64,000 nt of DNA from the NCBI GenBank assembly GCA_947455465.1, contig CANGNS010000012.1, positions 1 through 64,000 on the forward strand, written 5' to 3'. A program made the position numbers and the translations under genes. Positions 1 through 8,295 of this stretch are shown here, in pieces. Position 1 is the stretch's first letter. Each line of letters opens with the position of its first letter. Under the pieces are notes generated by a model. That model searched no databases, was not told the DNA's origin, and worked only from the letters and a program-made list of their open reading frames with translations. This stretch comes from Comamonadaceae bacterium (GTDB lineage Bacteria > Pseudomonadota > Gammaproteobacteria > Burkholderiales > Burkholderiaceae_C).

Positions 1-711
1 GCCGCCAAGGACGATGCTGCCGGCCTATCCATCGGCCAGAACATGACATCCCAGGTCCGTGGCCTCAACCAGGCTGTGCGCAACGTGAATGACGGGATTA
101 ACCTGCTGCAAACCGCTGACGGCGCCCTGGTCGAGACCAGCAATATGCTTCAGCGTATGCGTGAGTTGGCAGTGCAGTCATCCAACGGTACCAATTCCAC
201 CAGCCAACGCGTCTACTTGAATAACGAGTTCACCTCGCTAAAGCAAGAACTATCGCGTATTTCAGACAACACGACATGGAATCAGGCAAACCTGCTTGGC
301 AGTGCTGGCGGAGCTTCTGCAACCTTTACATTTCAAGCGGGTATTTTGAGTGGGCAGACCATTGAAATCACCTTGTCAGCGATGGGCGCCACAGGCTTAG
401 GGTTAGATACGGCATCTATCGGAGACTTTTCTGGGGCGCAATCGTCTATCAGCTCGCTCGATACCGCCATTGAAACAGTAAATAGCTCACGCAGCCGCAT
501 GGGCGCCACCATGAACCAGCTGAGCTACTCGGCGGACAATATGACCAATATCTCCACCAATATTGCCGCCTCGCGCAGCACGGTCATGGATACGGACTAC
601 GCCACCGCCTCGGCCACGCTGTCCAAGACCCAGATCATCCAGCAAGCGGCCACCGCTATGCTGGCCCAGGCCAACCAGCAGCCCCAGAGCGTGCTCTCGC
701 TGATCAAGTAA
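1..711 (+). CDS. fliC: Flagellin 1 (5' end outside window)
   Basis: Structural subunit of the flagellar filament. The frame is open from base 1, so the gene begins upstream; a methionine at 43 is internal (it lies in the conserved block GLSIGQNMTSQVRGLNQAVR). The visible 236 residues hold most of the N-terminal D0/D1 helix region, a short middle of roughly 60 residues, and the C-terminal D1/D0 region ending QPQSVLSLIK. Both conserved ends are almost identical at DNA level to the flagellin at 2308, while the middle differs. It is followed by two GC-rich hairpins with T runs. It is the first of four tandem flagellin genes; its promoter is not in the window. Family assignment is certain; only the 5' part is missing. 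Confidence 0.95.
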   Translation, partial: AAKDDAAGLSIGQNMTSQVRGLNQAVRNVNDGINLLQTADGALVETSNMLQRMRELAVQSSNGTNSTSQRVYLNNEFTSLKQELSRISDNTTWNQANLLGSAGGASATFTFQAGILSGQTIEITLSAMGATGLGLDTASIGDFSGAQSSISSLDTAIETVNSSRSRMGATMNQLSYSADNMTNISTNIAASRSTVMDTDYATASATLSKTQIIQQAATAMLAQANQQPQSVLSLIK

Positions 712-739
712 GCCTAAGCGCCCACCCTGTGGGCCCTTG

Positions 740-767
740 AAAACCCGCCGAACGGCGGGTTTTTTTA
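740..767 (+). terminator. Intrinsic terminator after flagellin 1
   Basis: AACCCGCCG and CGGCGGGT form a stem with a two-base loop, followed by seven T. It lies about 30 bases after the flagellin 1 stop. Confidence 0.85.
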
Positions 768-793
768 TGGCCTTGGAACGGCCGCCCTCCCCA

Positions 794-821
794 GAACCCG
801 CCCCCCCGAGGCGGGTTTTTT
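794..821 (+). terminator. Second tandem terminator-like hairpin
   Basis: AACCCGCC and GGCGGGTT pair around a C-rich loop and are followed by a T run. It resembles the terminator 50 bases upstream and the one at 2123, so it may be a duplicated terminator left by flagellin gene duplication. Confidence 0.65.
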
Positions 822-868
822 ATGGCCGCGCGCACCTAAGGGGGCGGCAAAGTGTTGCCAAAATCGCA

Positions 869-884
869 TGGCACGGTGCTTGCT
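869..884 (+). promoter_or_regulatory. Sigma-54 promoter of flagellin 2
   Basis: TGGCACGGTGCTTGCT matches the sigma-54 consensus TGGCACG-N4-TTGCW exactly, with GG and GC ten bases apart. Transcription should start near 895, about 95 bases before the flagellin 2 start codon. Confidence 0.9.
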
Positions 885-907
885 TATCAATCCCCGTGAG
901 CACCGAA

Positions 908-923
908 TGTCCGTTTTCCGGCA
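908..923 (+). promoter_or_regulatory. Conserved element downstream of the flagellin 2 promoter
   Basis: TGTCCGTTTTCCGGCA is an imperfect dyad. Closely similar copies lie at the same place downstream of the sigma-54 promoters of flagellins 3 and 4. Enhancer binding downstream of the start site is known for Vibrio FlrC, so this is a candidate activator site. The role is inferred. Confidence 0.45.
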
Positions 924-989
924 TCTGGATCTCTATTTAAACAAGCTTAGTAAAGAGTTTGAATTCTTTTATATTTTTGGAGTTCCACC

Positions 990-2090
990 ATGCCAGTAAT
1001 TAATACTAATACCTCTGCCCAGTTTGCCCAAGACGCACTCAAGGCCAACGCCAAAGTCCAAACCACGGCAATGCAACAGCTTGCCACCGGCAACCGCATT
1101 AACGCAGCCAAAGACGACGCCGCCGGCCTGTCCATCGGCCAAAACATGACCTCCCAGGTCCGCGGCCTGAACCAGGCCGTGCGCAACGTCAACGACGGCA
1201 TCAACCAATTGCAAACCGCTGACGGCGCCCTGGTCGAGGTCAGCAATATGCTGCAGCGCATGCGCGAACTGGCGGTGCAATCCTCCAACTCCACTAATTC
1301 AGACAGCCAGCGAAGCTACCTCAACAACGAGTTCGCGACGCTCAAAGAAGAAATTTCACGCATCTCAGACAACACGACATGGAATAACGCTCGTTTGTTC
1401 GGTGACAAAACTGTTAGTGCGCTTGACGATCTCTGGGGTAATTCAAATACCGCCAGTGGCGCAGTCGGCGCAGCATCTGGTTTGGTAGGGATCGCAAGTG
1501 CAAATAACGACGCTGCAGTTCTGGCTGGTAACGCTGCTTCTATCGCAACATACGCAGCGGTCTACAACCAGAAGCTAGCGGATTACGCAAGCGCTCAAAC
1601 AGACTATACAAATGCTAAGGCAGTTTTATCATCAGCAATCGGTCAGGGTTACACTCAAGCCAATATCGGCGCAACGGCAAGTCTTTATCAGCCAAAGACT
1701 CTCGTTTTCCAGGCAGGAATCAATGCTGGTCAGACTATTTCAATTCCACTTGAGCGCATGGACGTCCAAGGCCTTGGACTAACTAATTCAAAAATTAGCA
1801 CCTTTGCTGGAGCGCAAGGCGCCATCACGTCGATTGACGCGTCAATTGAACAGGTCAACAGTTCCCGCAGCCGCATGGGCGCCACCATGAACCAGCTGAG
1901 CTACTCGGCCGACAATATGATCAATATCTCCACCAATATTGCCGCCTCGCGCAGCACTATTATGGACACCGACTACGCGACCGCCTCAGCGCAGCTGGCC
2001 AAAACGCAGATCATCTCGCAGGCAGCCACCGCTATGCTGACCCAAGCGAACCAGCAGCCCCAAAGCGTGCTGGCCCTTTTAAAGGGTTAA
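990..2090 (+). CDS. fliC: Flagellin 2
   Basis: Filament subunit of 366 residues. The start ATG (MPVINTNTSAQ) follows a GGAG box about nine bases upstream. Residues 1-137 are the conserved N-terminal D0/D1 region, and the last 100 or so residues are the C-terminal D1/D0 region ending QPQSVLALLKG. Between them, about residues 138-240, is an insert absent from flagellins 1 and 3. It is rich in Ala, Ser, Asn and Tyr (for example YNQKLADYASAQTDYTNAK) and looks helical. The exposed D2/D3 surface is where flagellins are normally O-glycosylated, which fits the Maf and pseudaminic-acid genes downstream. The gene has its own sigma-54 promoter and terminator. Confidence 0.96.
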   Translation: MPVINTNTSAQFAQDALKANAKVQTTAMQQLATGNRINAAKDDAAGLSIGQNMTSQVRGLNQAVRNVNDGINQLQTADGALVEVSNMLQRMRELAVQSSNSTNSDSQRSYLNNEFATLKEEISRISDNTTWNNARLFGDKTVSALDDLWGNSNTASGAVGAASGLVGIASANNDAAVLAGNAASIATYAAVYNQKLADYASAQTDYTNAKAVLSSAIGQGYTQANIGATASLYQPKTLVFQAGINAGQTISIPLERMDVQGLGLTNSKISTFAGAQGAITSIDASIEQVNSSRSRMGATMNQLSYSADNMINISTNIAASRSTIMDTDYATASAQLAKTQIISQAATAMLTQANQQPQSVLALLKG

Positions 2091-2122
2091 TTGGCAGCAC
2101 AACGTAGGCGCGATCCTGTTGA

Positions 2123-2149
2123 AAACCCGCCCCCGAGGCGGGTTTTTTT
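2123..2149 (+). terminator. Intrinsic terminator after flagellin 2
   Basis: AAACCCGCC and GGCGGGTTT pair around a small loop and are followed by T residues, 32 bases after the stop codon. Confidence 0.85.
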
Positions 2150-2192
2150 ATGGCGGCGCCTGATCGGAGAGGAAACACATTGCCGGATTTTT

Positions 2193-2208
2193 TGGCACGA
2201 CTTTTGCT
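2193..2208 (+). promoter_or_regulatory. Sigma-54 promoter of flagellin 3
   Basis: TGGCACGACTTTTGCT is an exact match to the sigma-54 consensus. A TTGCCGGA motif lies 13 bases upstream, as in the other two promoters. Confidence 0.9.
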
Positions 2209-2229
2209 TTTTTGTTTTCAGGCCCTCAT

Positions 2230-2245
2230 TGTCCGGTTTTCGGCA
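2230..2245 (+). promoter_or_regulatory. Conserved element downstream of the flagellin 3 promoter
   Basis: TGTCCGGTTTTCGGCA nearly matches the element at 908 and is the same distance from its promoter. Candidate activator-binding site, inferred from conservation only. Confidence 0.45.
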
Positions 2246-2307
2246 CCAGGGTTCTCAACGGTATTGCCTGGCTTACAGGCACAAATTTTTAATCTTGGAG
2301 AATCGTA

Positions 2308-3129
2308 ATGCCAGTTATCAACACCAATACTTCGGCGCAGTATGCGCAAGACGCACTAAAGGTTAATTCCAAGGCCATGAGCACCGCCATGCAGCAGCTT
2401 GGCACCGGCAACCGTATCAACGCGGCCAAGGACGACGCAGCCGGCCTGTCGATTGGCCAGAACATGACCTCTCAGGTACGTGGCCTCAACCAGGCAGTGC
2501 GCAACGTCAATGACGGCATTAATCTCTTGCAAACCGCTGACGGCGCCCTGGTCGAGACCAGCAATATGCTTCAACGTATGCGTGAGTTGGCAGTGCAGTC
2601 CTCCAACGGAACCAATTCCACTAGTCAGCGCGCCTATTTGAATAATGAATACTCGTCGCTTAAGGAACAAATCAACAACATAAGCGACCAAACAACTTGG
2701 AACCAGGCCGCGCTATTTGGCTCAGCGGGTGCGGCAGCACAGTTCACCTTTCAGGCCGGGATTTTGTCGGGTCAAAATATCAATATCTCAATTGCTGCGA
2801 TGGACACCACTGGTTTATCTGTCGTGGGCACCGACATTACCACCTTTACGTCAGCGCAAACCGCTATCAGCCAGGTTGATATAGCGATTGAACGGGTAAA
2901 TAACATGCGCAGCGGCATGGGCGCCACCATGAACCAGCTGAGCTACTCGGCGGACAATATGACCAATATCTCGACCAACATTGCCGCCTCGCGCAGCACA
3001 GTGATGGACACGGATTACGCCACCGCTTCGGCCACGCTGTCCAAGACCCAGATCATCCAGCAAGCGGCCACCGCCATGCTGGCCCAGGCCAACCAGCAGC
3101 CCCAGAGCGTGCTCTCGCTCATTAAGTAA
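2308..3129 (+). CDS. fliC: Flagellin 3
   Basis: Filament subunit of 273 residues, the normal size for a short flagellin. It starts MPVINTNTSAQYAQDALK after a GGAG box. The conserved N-terminal region runs to about residue 130 and the conserved C-terminal region from about residue 185, with a short divergent middle. The 3' end, including the coding stretch for QIIQQAATAMLAQANQQPQS, is almost base-for-base the same as in flagellin 1. Flagellins 1 and 3 therefore form a recent pair that may exchange sequence. It has its own sigma-54 promoter and terminator. Confidence 0.96.
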   Translation: MPVINTNTSAQYAQDALKVNSKAMSTAMQQLGTGNRINAAKDDAAGLSIGQNMTSQVRGLNQAVRNVNDGINLLQTADGALVETSNMLQRMRELAVQSSNGTNSTSQRAYLNNEYSSLKEQINNISDQTTWNQAALFGSAGAAAQFTFQAGILSGQNINISIAAMDTTGLSVVGTDITTFTSAQTAISQVDIAIERVNNMRSGMGATMNQLSYSADNMTNISTNIAASRSTVMDTDYATASATLSKTQIIQQAATAMLAQANQQPQSVLSLIK

Positions 3130-3147
3130 ACCTGAGCGTCCACCCTT

Positions 3148-3175
3148 AAAACCCGTCTTCTGGCGGGTTTTTTTA
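3148..3175 (+). terminator. Intrinsic terminator after flagellin 3
   Basis: AAACCCG and CGGGTTT pair around an eight-base loop and are followed by seven T. Confidence 0.8.
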
Positions 3176-3220
3176 TGCCTCGGCGTGGCGCAAGATCGGC
3201 AAGGTATTGCCGGAAATACC

Positions 3221-3236
3221 TGGCACAGAGATTGCT
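3221..3236 (+). promoter_or_regulatory. Sigma-54 promoter of flagellin 4
   Basis: TGGCACAGAGATTGCT matches the sigma-54 consensus with correct GG-N10-GC spacing. A TTGCCGGAAAT motif starts 14 bases upstream. Confidence 0.88.
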
Positions 3237-3258
3237 TTTAATGATCTAAGAGCCAAAG

Positions 3259-3276
3259 TGTCCGACTTTTGACGCA
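3259..3276 (+). promoter_or_regulatory. Conserved element downstream of the flagellin 4 promoter
   Basis: TGTCCGACTTTTGACGCA is a looser version of the elements at 908 and 2230, in the same position relative to the promoter. Role inferred. Confidence 0.35.
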
Positions 3277-3336
3277 AGGCTAGCGATAACAGGTCATCGC
3301 AATCGGTGGTCACTTTTTTGTTTATTGGAGAACTCC

Positions 3337-4836
3337 ATGTCAGTCATCAATACAAACGTCAGCGCAATGTATTCGCAAAATGCGATGAAGACCAACGCGC
3401 GCGTTCAGTCCACGGCAATGGAGCAGCTCTCCACCGGCGTGCGGGTGAATTCTGCCAAGGACGACGCCGCCGGCCTGGCCATTGGCCAGAACATGACCTC
3501 GCAAATCCGCGGCCTGAACCAGGCAGTGCGCAACCTCAATGACGGCATCAACATGATCCAGACAGCCGAGGGCGCGATGGTCGAGCAGTCCAATATGCTG
3601 CAGCGCATGCGCGAGTTGGCCGTCCAGGCGATGAACGGCACCTACTCCGACACCCAACGTAGCTACCTGGACAAAGAGTTTCAGGCGCTGACGCAGCAGA
3701 TTAACCGCATATCCAATGACACGATGTGGAATGATCAGAAGCTTTTGGCTGGTGGCGGGTATCTAAAGACGAAGAACGCTGCGCCGGTTTTGACACCTGA
3801 TGCCGCCTCGCAAACGACCAACACTACGGCGGGCATTGTTCAAGACTATGCGGGAAGAAATGTGGCGCCAGGAATGCCTTACTTCGCTACCGCCGCCGCC
3901 ACGACTTTGGCAACAGGTACCGTCGTTCAGTTTGCAGCAGATGAAGTGCCCCCCGGAATGAGTGGCTTTGCGACAAACCCAAATCCACTGAGCGCTGCGA
4001 GCAAAGCTGCCCTGAAAGCTGCCTCCGATGCGATAACTGATACTCAACTGGCTGCTGCTAAGGCAGCGCAGGATGCTGCCTTGGCCACAACTACAGCTGC
4101 CAAGGTCACCATGGATGGTGATGCTGCAGCAACTACAGCCAAGACAACCATGACAACGTCATTGGCAGCAACTGCTGCTGCCAATACTGCAAAGACCGCT
4201 GCCGTTGGCGCAATTCCACAAGTGCAGGCAACAGTATCAGCGGCAACAATAGCTTATAACACCGCAAAAGCAGCCAGTGATGCAGATGTAATCGCTTATA
4301 ACGCTGTGCCATCGGTAGCTGCATATAACTCCGCAAAAACAGCCAGTGACCCGCTGGTACTGGCGTATGAAACTAAAAAAGCAACCAGAGACGCCTATCT
4401 AGATGCTACCAAGGTATGGATCCCTGCGGACAAGCTGCATGCGCAATTCACGGTTCAAGCTGGCAAAGACCAAGACCAGACGATTACAGTAGATGTAGTC
4501 CCGATGAACGCAGCAGGTCTTGGAATATCCGGCCTTGCCATCGACTCGTTCGACCATGCGACACAGACTTTAAACCAGATCTCTACCGCACTCGAAACCA
4601 TAAATAACCAGCGCGCCGGTCTGGGCGCCGCCATCAATCAAATGGCCTACGCAGCGGACAATTTGACCAACGTGTCCTCCAACGCCACGCAATCGCGCAG
4701 CACGATTATGGACACCGACTATGCGCTGGCCACGACGCAGTTGGCGAAAACACAAATTATTCAGCAAGCCGCGACAGCCATGTTGGCGCAGGCTAACCAG
4801 CAGCCGCAAAGTGTGATGGCGCTGCTCAAAGGCTAA
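3337..4836 (+). CDS. fliC: Flagellin 4, large, with repeat-bearing central insert
   Basis: Filament subunit of 499 residues, the largest of the four. The start chosen is the ATG (MSVINTNVSAMYS) that follows GGAG at 3327-3330; a TTG at 3325 would overlap that ribosome site. Residues 1-140 are the N-terminal D0/D1 region and the last 110 or so the C-terminal region ending QPQSVMALLKG. Residues about 141-368 are an insert very rich in Ala, Thr, Ser and Asp. It includes a tandem 23-residue repeat (AYNTAKAASDADV, then AYNSAKTASDPLV) encoded 69 bases apart near 4255 and 4324. Its conserved ends are more divergent than those of flagellins 1-3. Such an exposed Thr/Ser-rich domain would be a good substrate for pseudaminic-acid O-glycosylation (inferred). 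Confidence 0.95.
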   Translation: MSVINTNVSAMYSQNAMKTNARVQSTAMEQLSTGVRVNSAKDDAAGLAIGQNMTSQIRGLNQAVRNLNDGINMIQTAEGAMVEQSNMLQRMRELAVQAMNGTYSDTQRSYLDKEFQALTQQINRISNDTMWNDQKLLAGGGYLKTKNAAPVLTPDAASQTTNTTAGIVQDYAGRNVAPGMPYFATAAATTLATGTVVQFAADEVPPGMSGFATNPNPLSAASKAALKAASDAITDTQLAAAKAAQDAALATTTAAKVTMDGDAAATTAKTTMTTSLAATAAANTAKTAAVGAIPQVQATVSAATIAYNTAKAASDADVIAYNAVPSVAAYNSAKTASDPLVLAYETKKATRDAYLDATKVWIPADKLHAQFTVQAGKDQDQTITVDVVPMNAAGLGISGLAIDSFDHATQTLNQISTALETINNQRAGLGAAINQMAYAADNLTNVSSNATQSRSTIMDTDYALATTQLAKTQIIQQAATAMLAQANQQPQSVMALLKG

Positions 4837-4871
4837 AGACCTCTTTCAGACCAATTTGCTAAGCCACCATT

Positions 4872-4906
4872 AATGGCCTAGTCCAGATTACTTGGACTAG
4901 GCCATT
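4872..4906 (+). terminator. Terminator-like 14-bp hairpin after flagellin 4
   Basis: AATGGCCTAGTCCA and TGGACTAGGCCATT form a perfect 14-bp stem with a seven-base loop, followed by TTCAATTT. It should end the flagellin 4 transcript just before the Maf gene. The T run is interrupted. Confidence 0.7.
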
Positions 4907-4928
4907 TCAATTTATAAAGTGACCCGCC

Positions 4929-6953
4929 ATGATTCAGTACCAACTCGACGCTAATGTTAGCAACCTTAAGTTAATCTTGGAGGAAATGGCCAGTAACAGC
5001 GAAAATATACTCAAAGCAGGCTCTGATGGCGACGAGCAGGCGGTGCGGCAAGGTGTCGACCGCATGCGCCAACTCAACTCCGACCTCCAAGGCGTCGGCG
5101 AAATATACAAAACATATTTCGATACACGCCCCGATAACGAGAAAGCGAGAATTGGGAGAATACTGGAACAATATAAGAAAAGTGAGGATTTTTGTAAAAC
5201 ATGGGCGAGACGGTATGAAAATATTGCACCTCTCCCAGTATTACTAGAACTTCCCGACGGGCCTGGTGGCATTGTGGATATGTACTTACCCGAGGCTTGG
5301 GATTGGAACAATGATGTTATTATTTTCAGCAACCGAAGCGATAGGCGTTTAATAGACTCGGTGTTGGACCGTGGTCAGCGAAGGATATTAATATATTGCG
5401 TAAATGCTGTTCATGACGAAGACAAAATACCAGGGGCAGTCTATGTCGATGAAGAAAAGCAGATCTATGCCTATTTTCAGAACTCTTTAACGCCATCTAG
5501 AATATTTATATTCGACAAATTGGCACCCCCCATACCTGCAATAGAAAGTGACGAAGAGGACGCGCATCAGGATTTCGTAGAAATAGTCCACAAAGCTTTT
5601 CAACGATCCAGCGTTAACCGGAGTACGGTACGATTATTCGGGAACCGTTGGATAAATCAGGGTGTTGAAAACTTACCGATAATCGCACAGCAACCATCCT
5701 ATAAACATCTCATCGGGAAATTGACCAAAGTACCGTTGGTAATCATATCTCCGGGGCCGTCTCTGGACAAAAACATCAAACAACTTCATGAATTAAAGGA
5801 AAGGGCCGTTTTAGTATCACCAGCACAAACTGTGATGGCCCTTCAAAGAGAAGGAATAATACCGGACATTGTTATGGTCGCAGATCCCTGTGACCTGCTC
5901 TATCTGCTTGAAGATTTTGACATGTCCCAAGTCAAGGCGATACTAATCGGGGTGTCATGCAATCCATCAATATATAAACGATACATCGATAAAATCATAT
6001 CTTTCAATGTTAATGGCGCCATAGATGCCTGGATTTCAAATATATTCAACGATACTCCGCCACCGGGAGGTTGTGGCTCGGTATCCTCTATGGCCTTTAT
6101 GCTCGCAAATGAATTGAAATGTGACCCCATTATTCTAGTTGGACAAGACTTATCTTTTGCTGGTGAAAAACAGTATTCCGAAGGTACTTATGACGGGACC
6201 ATGACAGTTGCATTTGATGAAAATAGTAGTACGTTTAGTTATACCGGAATTCCGCAAAAATCCGAGGAGTTAATGAAAACTGTCGGTGTACCACATAAGG
6301 GAGGCAAAACCTCTACGCTGCCGGGATATTATGGTGGGCTGGTTCAAACCAAATTTGATTATGCAATATTCCATGGCGAGTTTGAACGCTTAGCAGCTAG
6401 ATATTTATCTAATGAAAACCCACCTAAGTTACTAAACTGCACTGAAGGCGGAGCATACATCAAAGGTCTAGAACATATAGCGCTGCAACAAGCAATTCAG
6501 GAAATCAAAAATTCGACAGACTCAATAATCGACAAAAGGGCTATTTTTGAAGAGGTATTTAATTCTGTAGAAAAGAGCCAGCGCTTAAAAAGTTTAGAAA
6601 AGGTGATTTCGGAAGTTAAGTCAGCACTCCAAACAAGTATATTACTATCGAAAGAGTGCCACGCCCAGGCCGTAAAAATTGAAAAAGGCAAGGCGCAAAC
6701 GGATGAACTATCGAAAATTGAAATGAAACTGATGCGGGAAATAAAAACTTCGAACTTCATTTCAATTGCTGTACAAGATGAGATAAGAAATGCCATCAAA
6801 CTGGCGGATCAGGCAAAAACATTGAAACAAAATATTGGCGCCTCCAAATTGCTTTACAAACTAGTCATGAAAGAAGCAAAAAAAATAGAGCCATATGTAT
6901 TGGCTGCAGAAAAAACCATAAACAGAATTAAAAATGAATTATCTTTAATTTAA
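4929..6953 (+). CDS. maf: Motility accessory factor (Maf), flagellin glycosyltransferase
   Basis: A 674-residue protein of the MAF_flag10 (DUF115) family. Members transfer nonulosonic acids such as pseudaminic acid to Ser/Thr of flagellin in the cytoplasm before export. The central Rossmann-like region begins with a SPGPSLDKN signature near residue 275 and continues through VADPCDLLYLLEDF and the IILVGQDLSFAG block near residue 405. The C-terminal 150 residues are Lys/Glu-rich and probably helical or coiled. The gene sits directly behind the flagellin array and faces the pse operon, which supports a role as transferase for that sugar. Its DNA is clearly more AT-rich than the flagellin and basal-body genes, suggesting acquisition with the glycan cluster. 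Sugar specificity is inferred from neighbours. Confidence 0.88.
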   Translation: MIQYQLDANVSNLKLILEEMASNSENILKAGSDGDEQAVRQGVDRMRQLNSDLQGVGEIYKTYFDTRPDNEKARIGRILEQYKKSEDFCKTWARRYENIAPLPVLLELPDGPGGIVDMYLPEAWDWNNDVIIFSNRSDRRLIDSVLDRGQRRILIYCVNAVHDEDKIPGAVYVDEEKQIYAYFQNSLTPSRIFIFDKLAPPIPAIESDEEDAHQDFVEIVHKAFQRSSVNRSTVRLFGNRWINQGVENLPIIAQQPSYKHLIGKLTKVPLVIISPGPSLDKNIKQLHELKERAVLVSPAQTVMALQREGIIPDIVMVADPCDLLYLLEDFDMSQVKAILIGVSCNPSIYKRYIDKIISFNVNGAIDAWISNIFNDTPPPGGCGSVSSMAFMLANELKCDPIILVGQDLSFAGEKQYSEGTYDGTMTVAFDENSSTFSYTGIPQKSEELMKTVGVPHKGGKTSTLPGYYGGLVQTKFDYAIFHGEFERLAARYLSNENPPKLLNCTEGGAYIKGLEHIALQQAIQEIKNSTDSIIDKRAIFEEVFNSVEKSQRLKSLEKVISEVKSALQTSILLSKECHAQAVKIEKGKAQTDELSKIEMKLMREIKTSNFISIAVQDEIRNAIKLADQAKTLKQNIGASKLLYKLVMKEAKKIEPYVLAAEKTINRIKNELSLI

Positions 6954-6967
6954 TACCTAGAGTTGAA

Positions 6968-7118
6968 GGTACGGATATATCATGGAACTGCCCATACCGC
7001 CGAACTTGGCACACTACTTGTAAAACGTGGCGCTGCAGATACCCTATTACCGGCAAATCTCAGGTACTGCCAGGCCAGCCTCAACCCGTTTGAGCGCAAC
7101 CTTGATCGGGCTGTCGAT
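6968..7118 (-). pseudogene. Decayed IS3-family transposase OrfA fragment
   Basis: Read on the minus strand, this stretch gives KVALKRVEAGLAVPEICR, two stop codons, then GICSATFYK, another stop, and CAKFGGMGSSMI. This follows the N-terminal helix-turn-helix region of IS3-family OrfA proteins (typically KRVEAG..VPELCRE.GIS.ATFYKWRAK.GGM). Start codon, later parts of orfA and all of orfB are missing, and three in-frame stops make it non-functional. It lies at the junction between maf and the minus-strand glycan genes. The rest of the 292-base gap (6954-7245) holds nothing I can name. Confidence 0.75.
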
Positions 7119-7245
7119 ATATCTTAACTTCTACAAGCAGAAGTTTCTTTTTGGAAAATTCTACTTCTGGGCTTTTGGTATATTGGGGGGCTTATCCAAT
7201 TATAAATAAATTCATATGGCGCAAGTCATCATGAAAAATATTCGC

Positions 7246-7947
7246 TTATATATTGCGCCGATAGACATTTGTATGCAAGTTTCCATGAAACCCATTGTTA
7301 CTGAGAATTATTGAATAGCCTTTGCTTAGCAAAAAATCGCCGTGAACAGGATTGTTATAAACAACAATTGTTTCATAACTAGTAAACCTCCCGATCATTT
7401 TACTTAAAATATTTTCGTTAAATGGATTATATAAATACAATATGAATCTATTGCCAAATTGCTCGGGATTTATTTTGGACGCATCCTGAACAAGATATTT
7501 CCCCCTTGACCCGAAAATTTTCTTATGATTACTTTCAGCGATGGGTATCAATTCCTCTACCAAGTCCAAGCCAAAGATATCTTGCTTCCTCCCGTGGCTT
7601 CTGCAGCAACTCTCCCAAATAATTCCCACCTTCCCTTTCCCGCAACCCACGTCAATAAAAGTATATTTTTCAAACTGGTCTCCCATTGAATCATTTAGAG
7701 ATCGAAAAATCCTTTTTACCTCATTTGTCCACGAGGCCATATAAATAGATGAATCGTCAGTAGCACTATTTTCACTATCCAAGTATTCTTTGGGTAGCCA
7801 TTTGTGTGTATCGGTTCCGTACAATATATCAAAAAGATGTGCTTCAAAAAAATAATAGATCGGTAGTTTGATGCCCTTAGATTTATACATTCTCCAATAA
7901 TTTAAAAGCCCAAAGGGCACTTTTTCTTTCATGCTAATATTTTTCAT
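7246..7947 (-). CDS. Class I SAM-dependent methyltransferase, probable glycan modifier
   Basis: A 233-residue protein with the SAM-binding glycine-rich motif IDVGCGKGKVG (about residues 98-108), an acidic motif II region FGLDLVEEL, and a YLYNPFNE stretch in the place of motif IV. The substrate cannot be read from sequence. It is the last gene of the minus-strand pseudaminic-acid cluster but is separated from pseI by 348 bases, so it may be expressed separately. Its DNA is strongly AT-rich, unlike the flanking chromosome. A role in methylating or otherwise tailoring the flagellar glycan is inferred from position alone. Confidence 0.7.
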   Translation of the reverse strand: MKNISMKEKVPFGLLNYWRMYKSKGIKLPIYYFFEAHLFDILYGTDTHKWLPKEYLDSENSATDDSSIYMASWTNEVKRIFRSLNDSMGDQFEKYTFIDVGCGKGKVGIIWESCCRSHGRKQDIFGLDLVEELIPIAESNHKKIFGSRGKYLVQDASKINPEQFGNRFILYLYNPFNENILSKMIGRFTSYETIVVYNNPVHGDFLLSKGYSIILSNNGFHGNLHTNVYRRNI

Positions 7948-8295
7948 ATTATTTATAAAATAGTTTTACCCCAACATCCGGCCTTTTAAATAACTATAAA
8001 GCCACGACAGTCTCAACACTTGCCAATAGCTCTGGCATTTAGCGCGCATTATTAGCGGAATTTATGCTGATGTAAGTAATTCCCAGCAACACCTTAACAA
8101 TAAGAACGCGATCGAATCGTTATTGATTACGCCTTAAAAAATGGGCCGGCATGGAATTATTGGCTTGCTTAGCCTACCTGGTATATTTTTTCATAATATC
8201 TAGCATTTGATAAAATTGAACGCGAAGTCGCTGGGGATTTGATTCACAATCAGCTTGACTTTGAATCACCTTCATTATTCAAATTCAATAATCAA
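7948..8295. other. 348-base AT-rich gap without recognisable gene
   Basis: No ORF with convincing coding character, RNA motif or clear terminator was found on either strand. Stop codons are frequent. It may contain the promoter of the methyltransferase gene at 7246-7947 or remnants of a lost gene. Confidence 0.5.

Noticed and set aside
7027..7209. A 60-codon + strand ORF in the maf/methyltransferase gap
   Set aside because: It is the antisense of the IS3 OrfA fossil and has no ribosome site.
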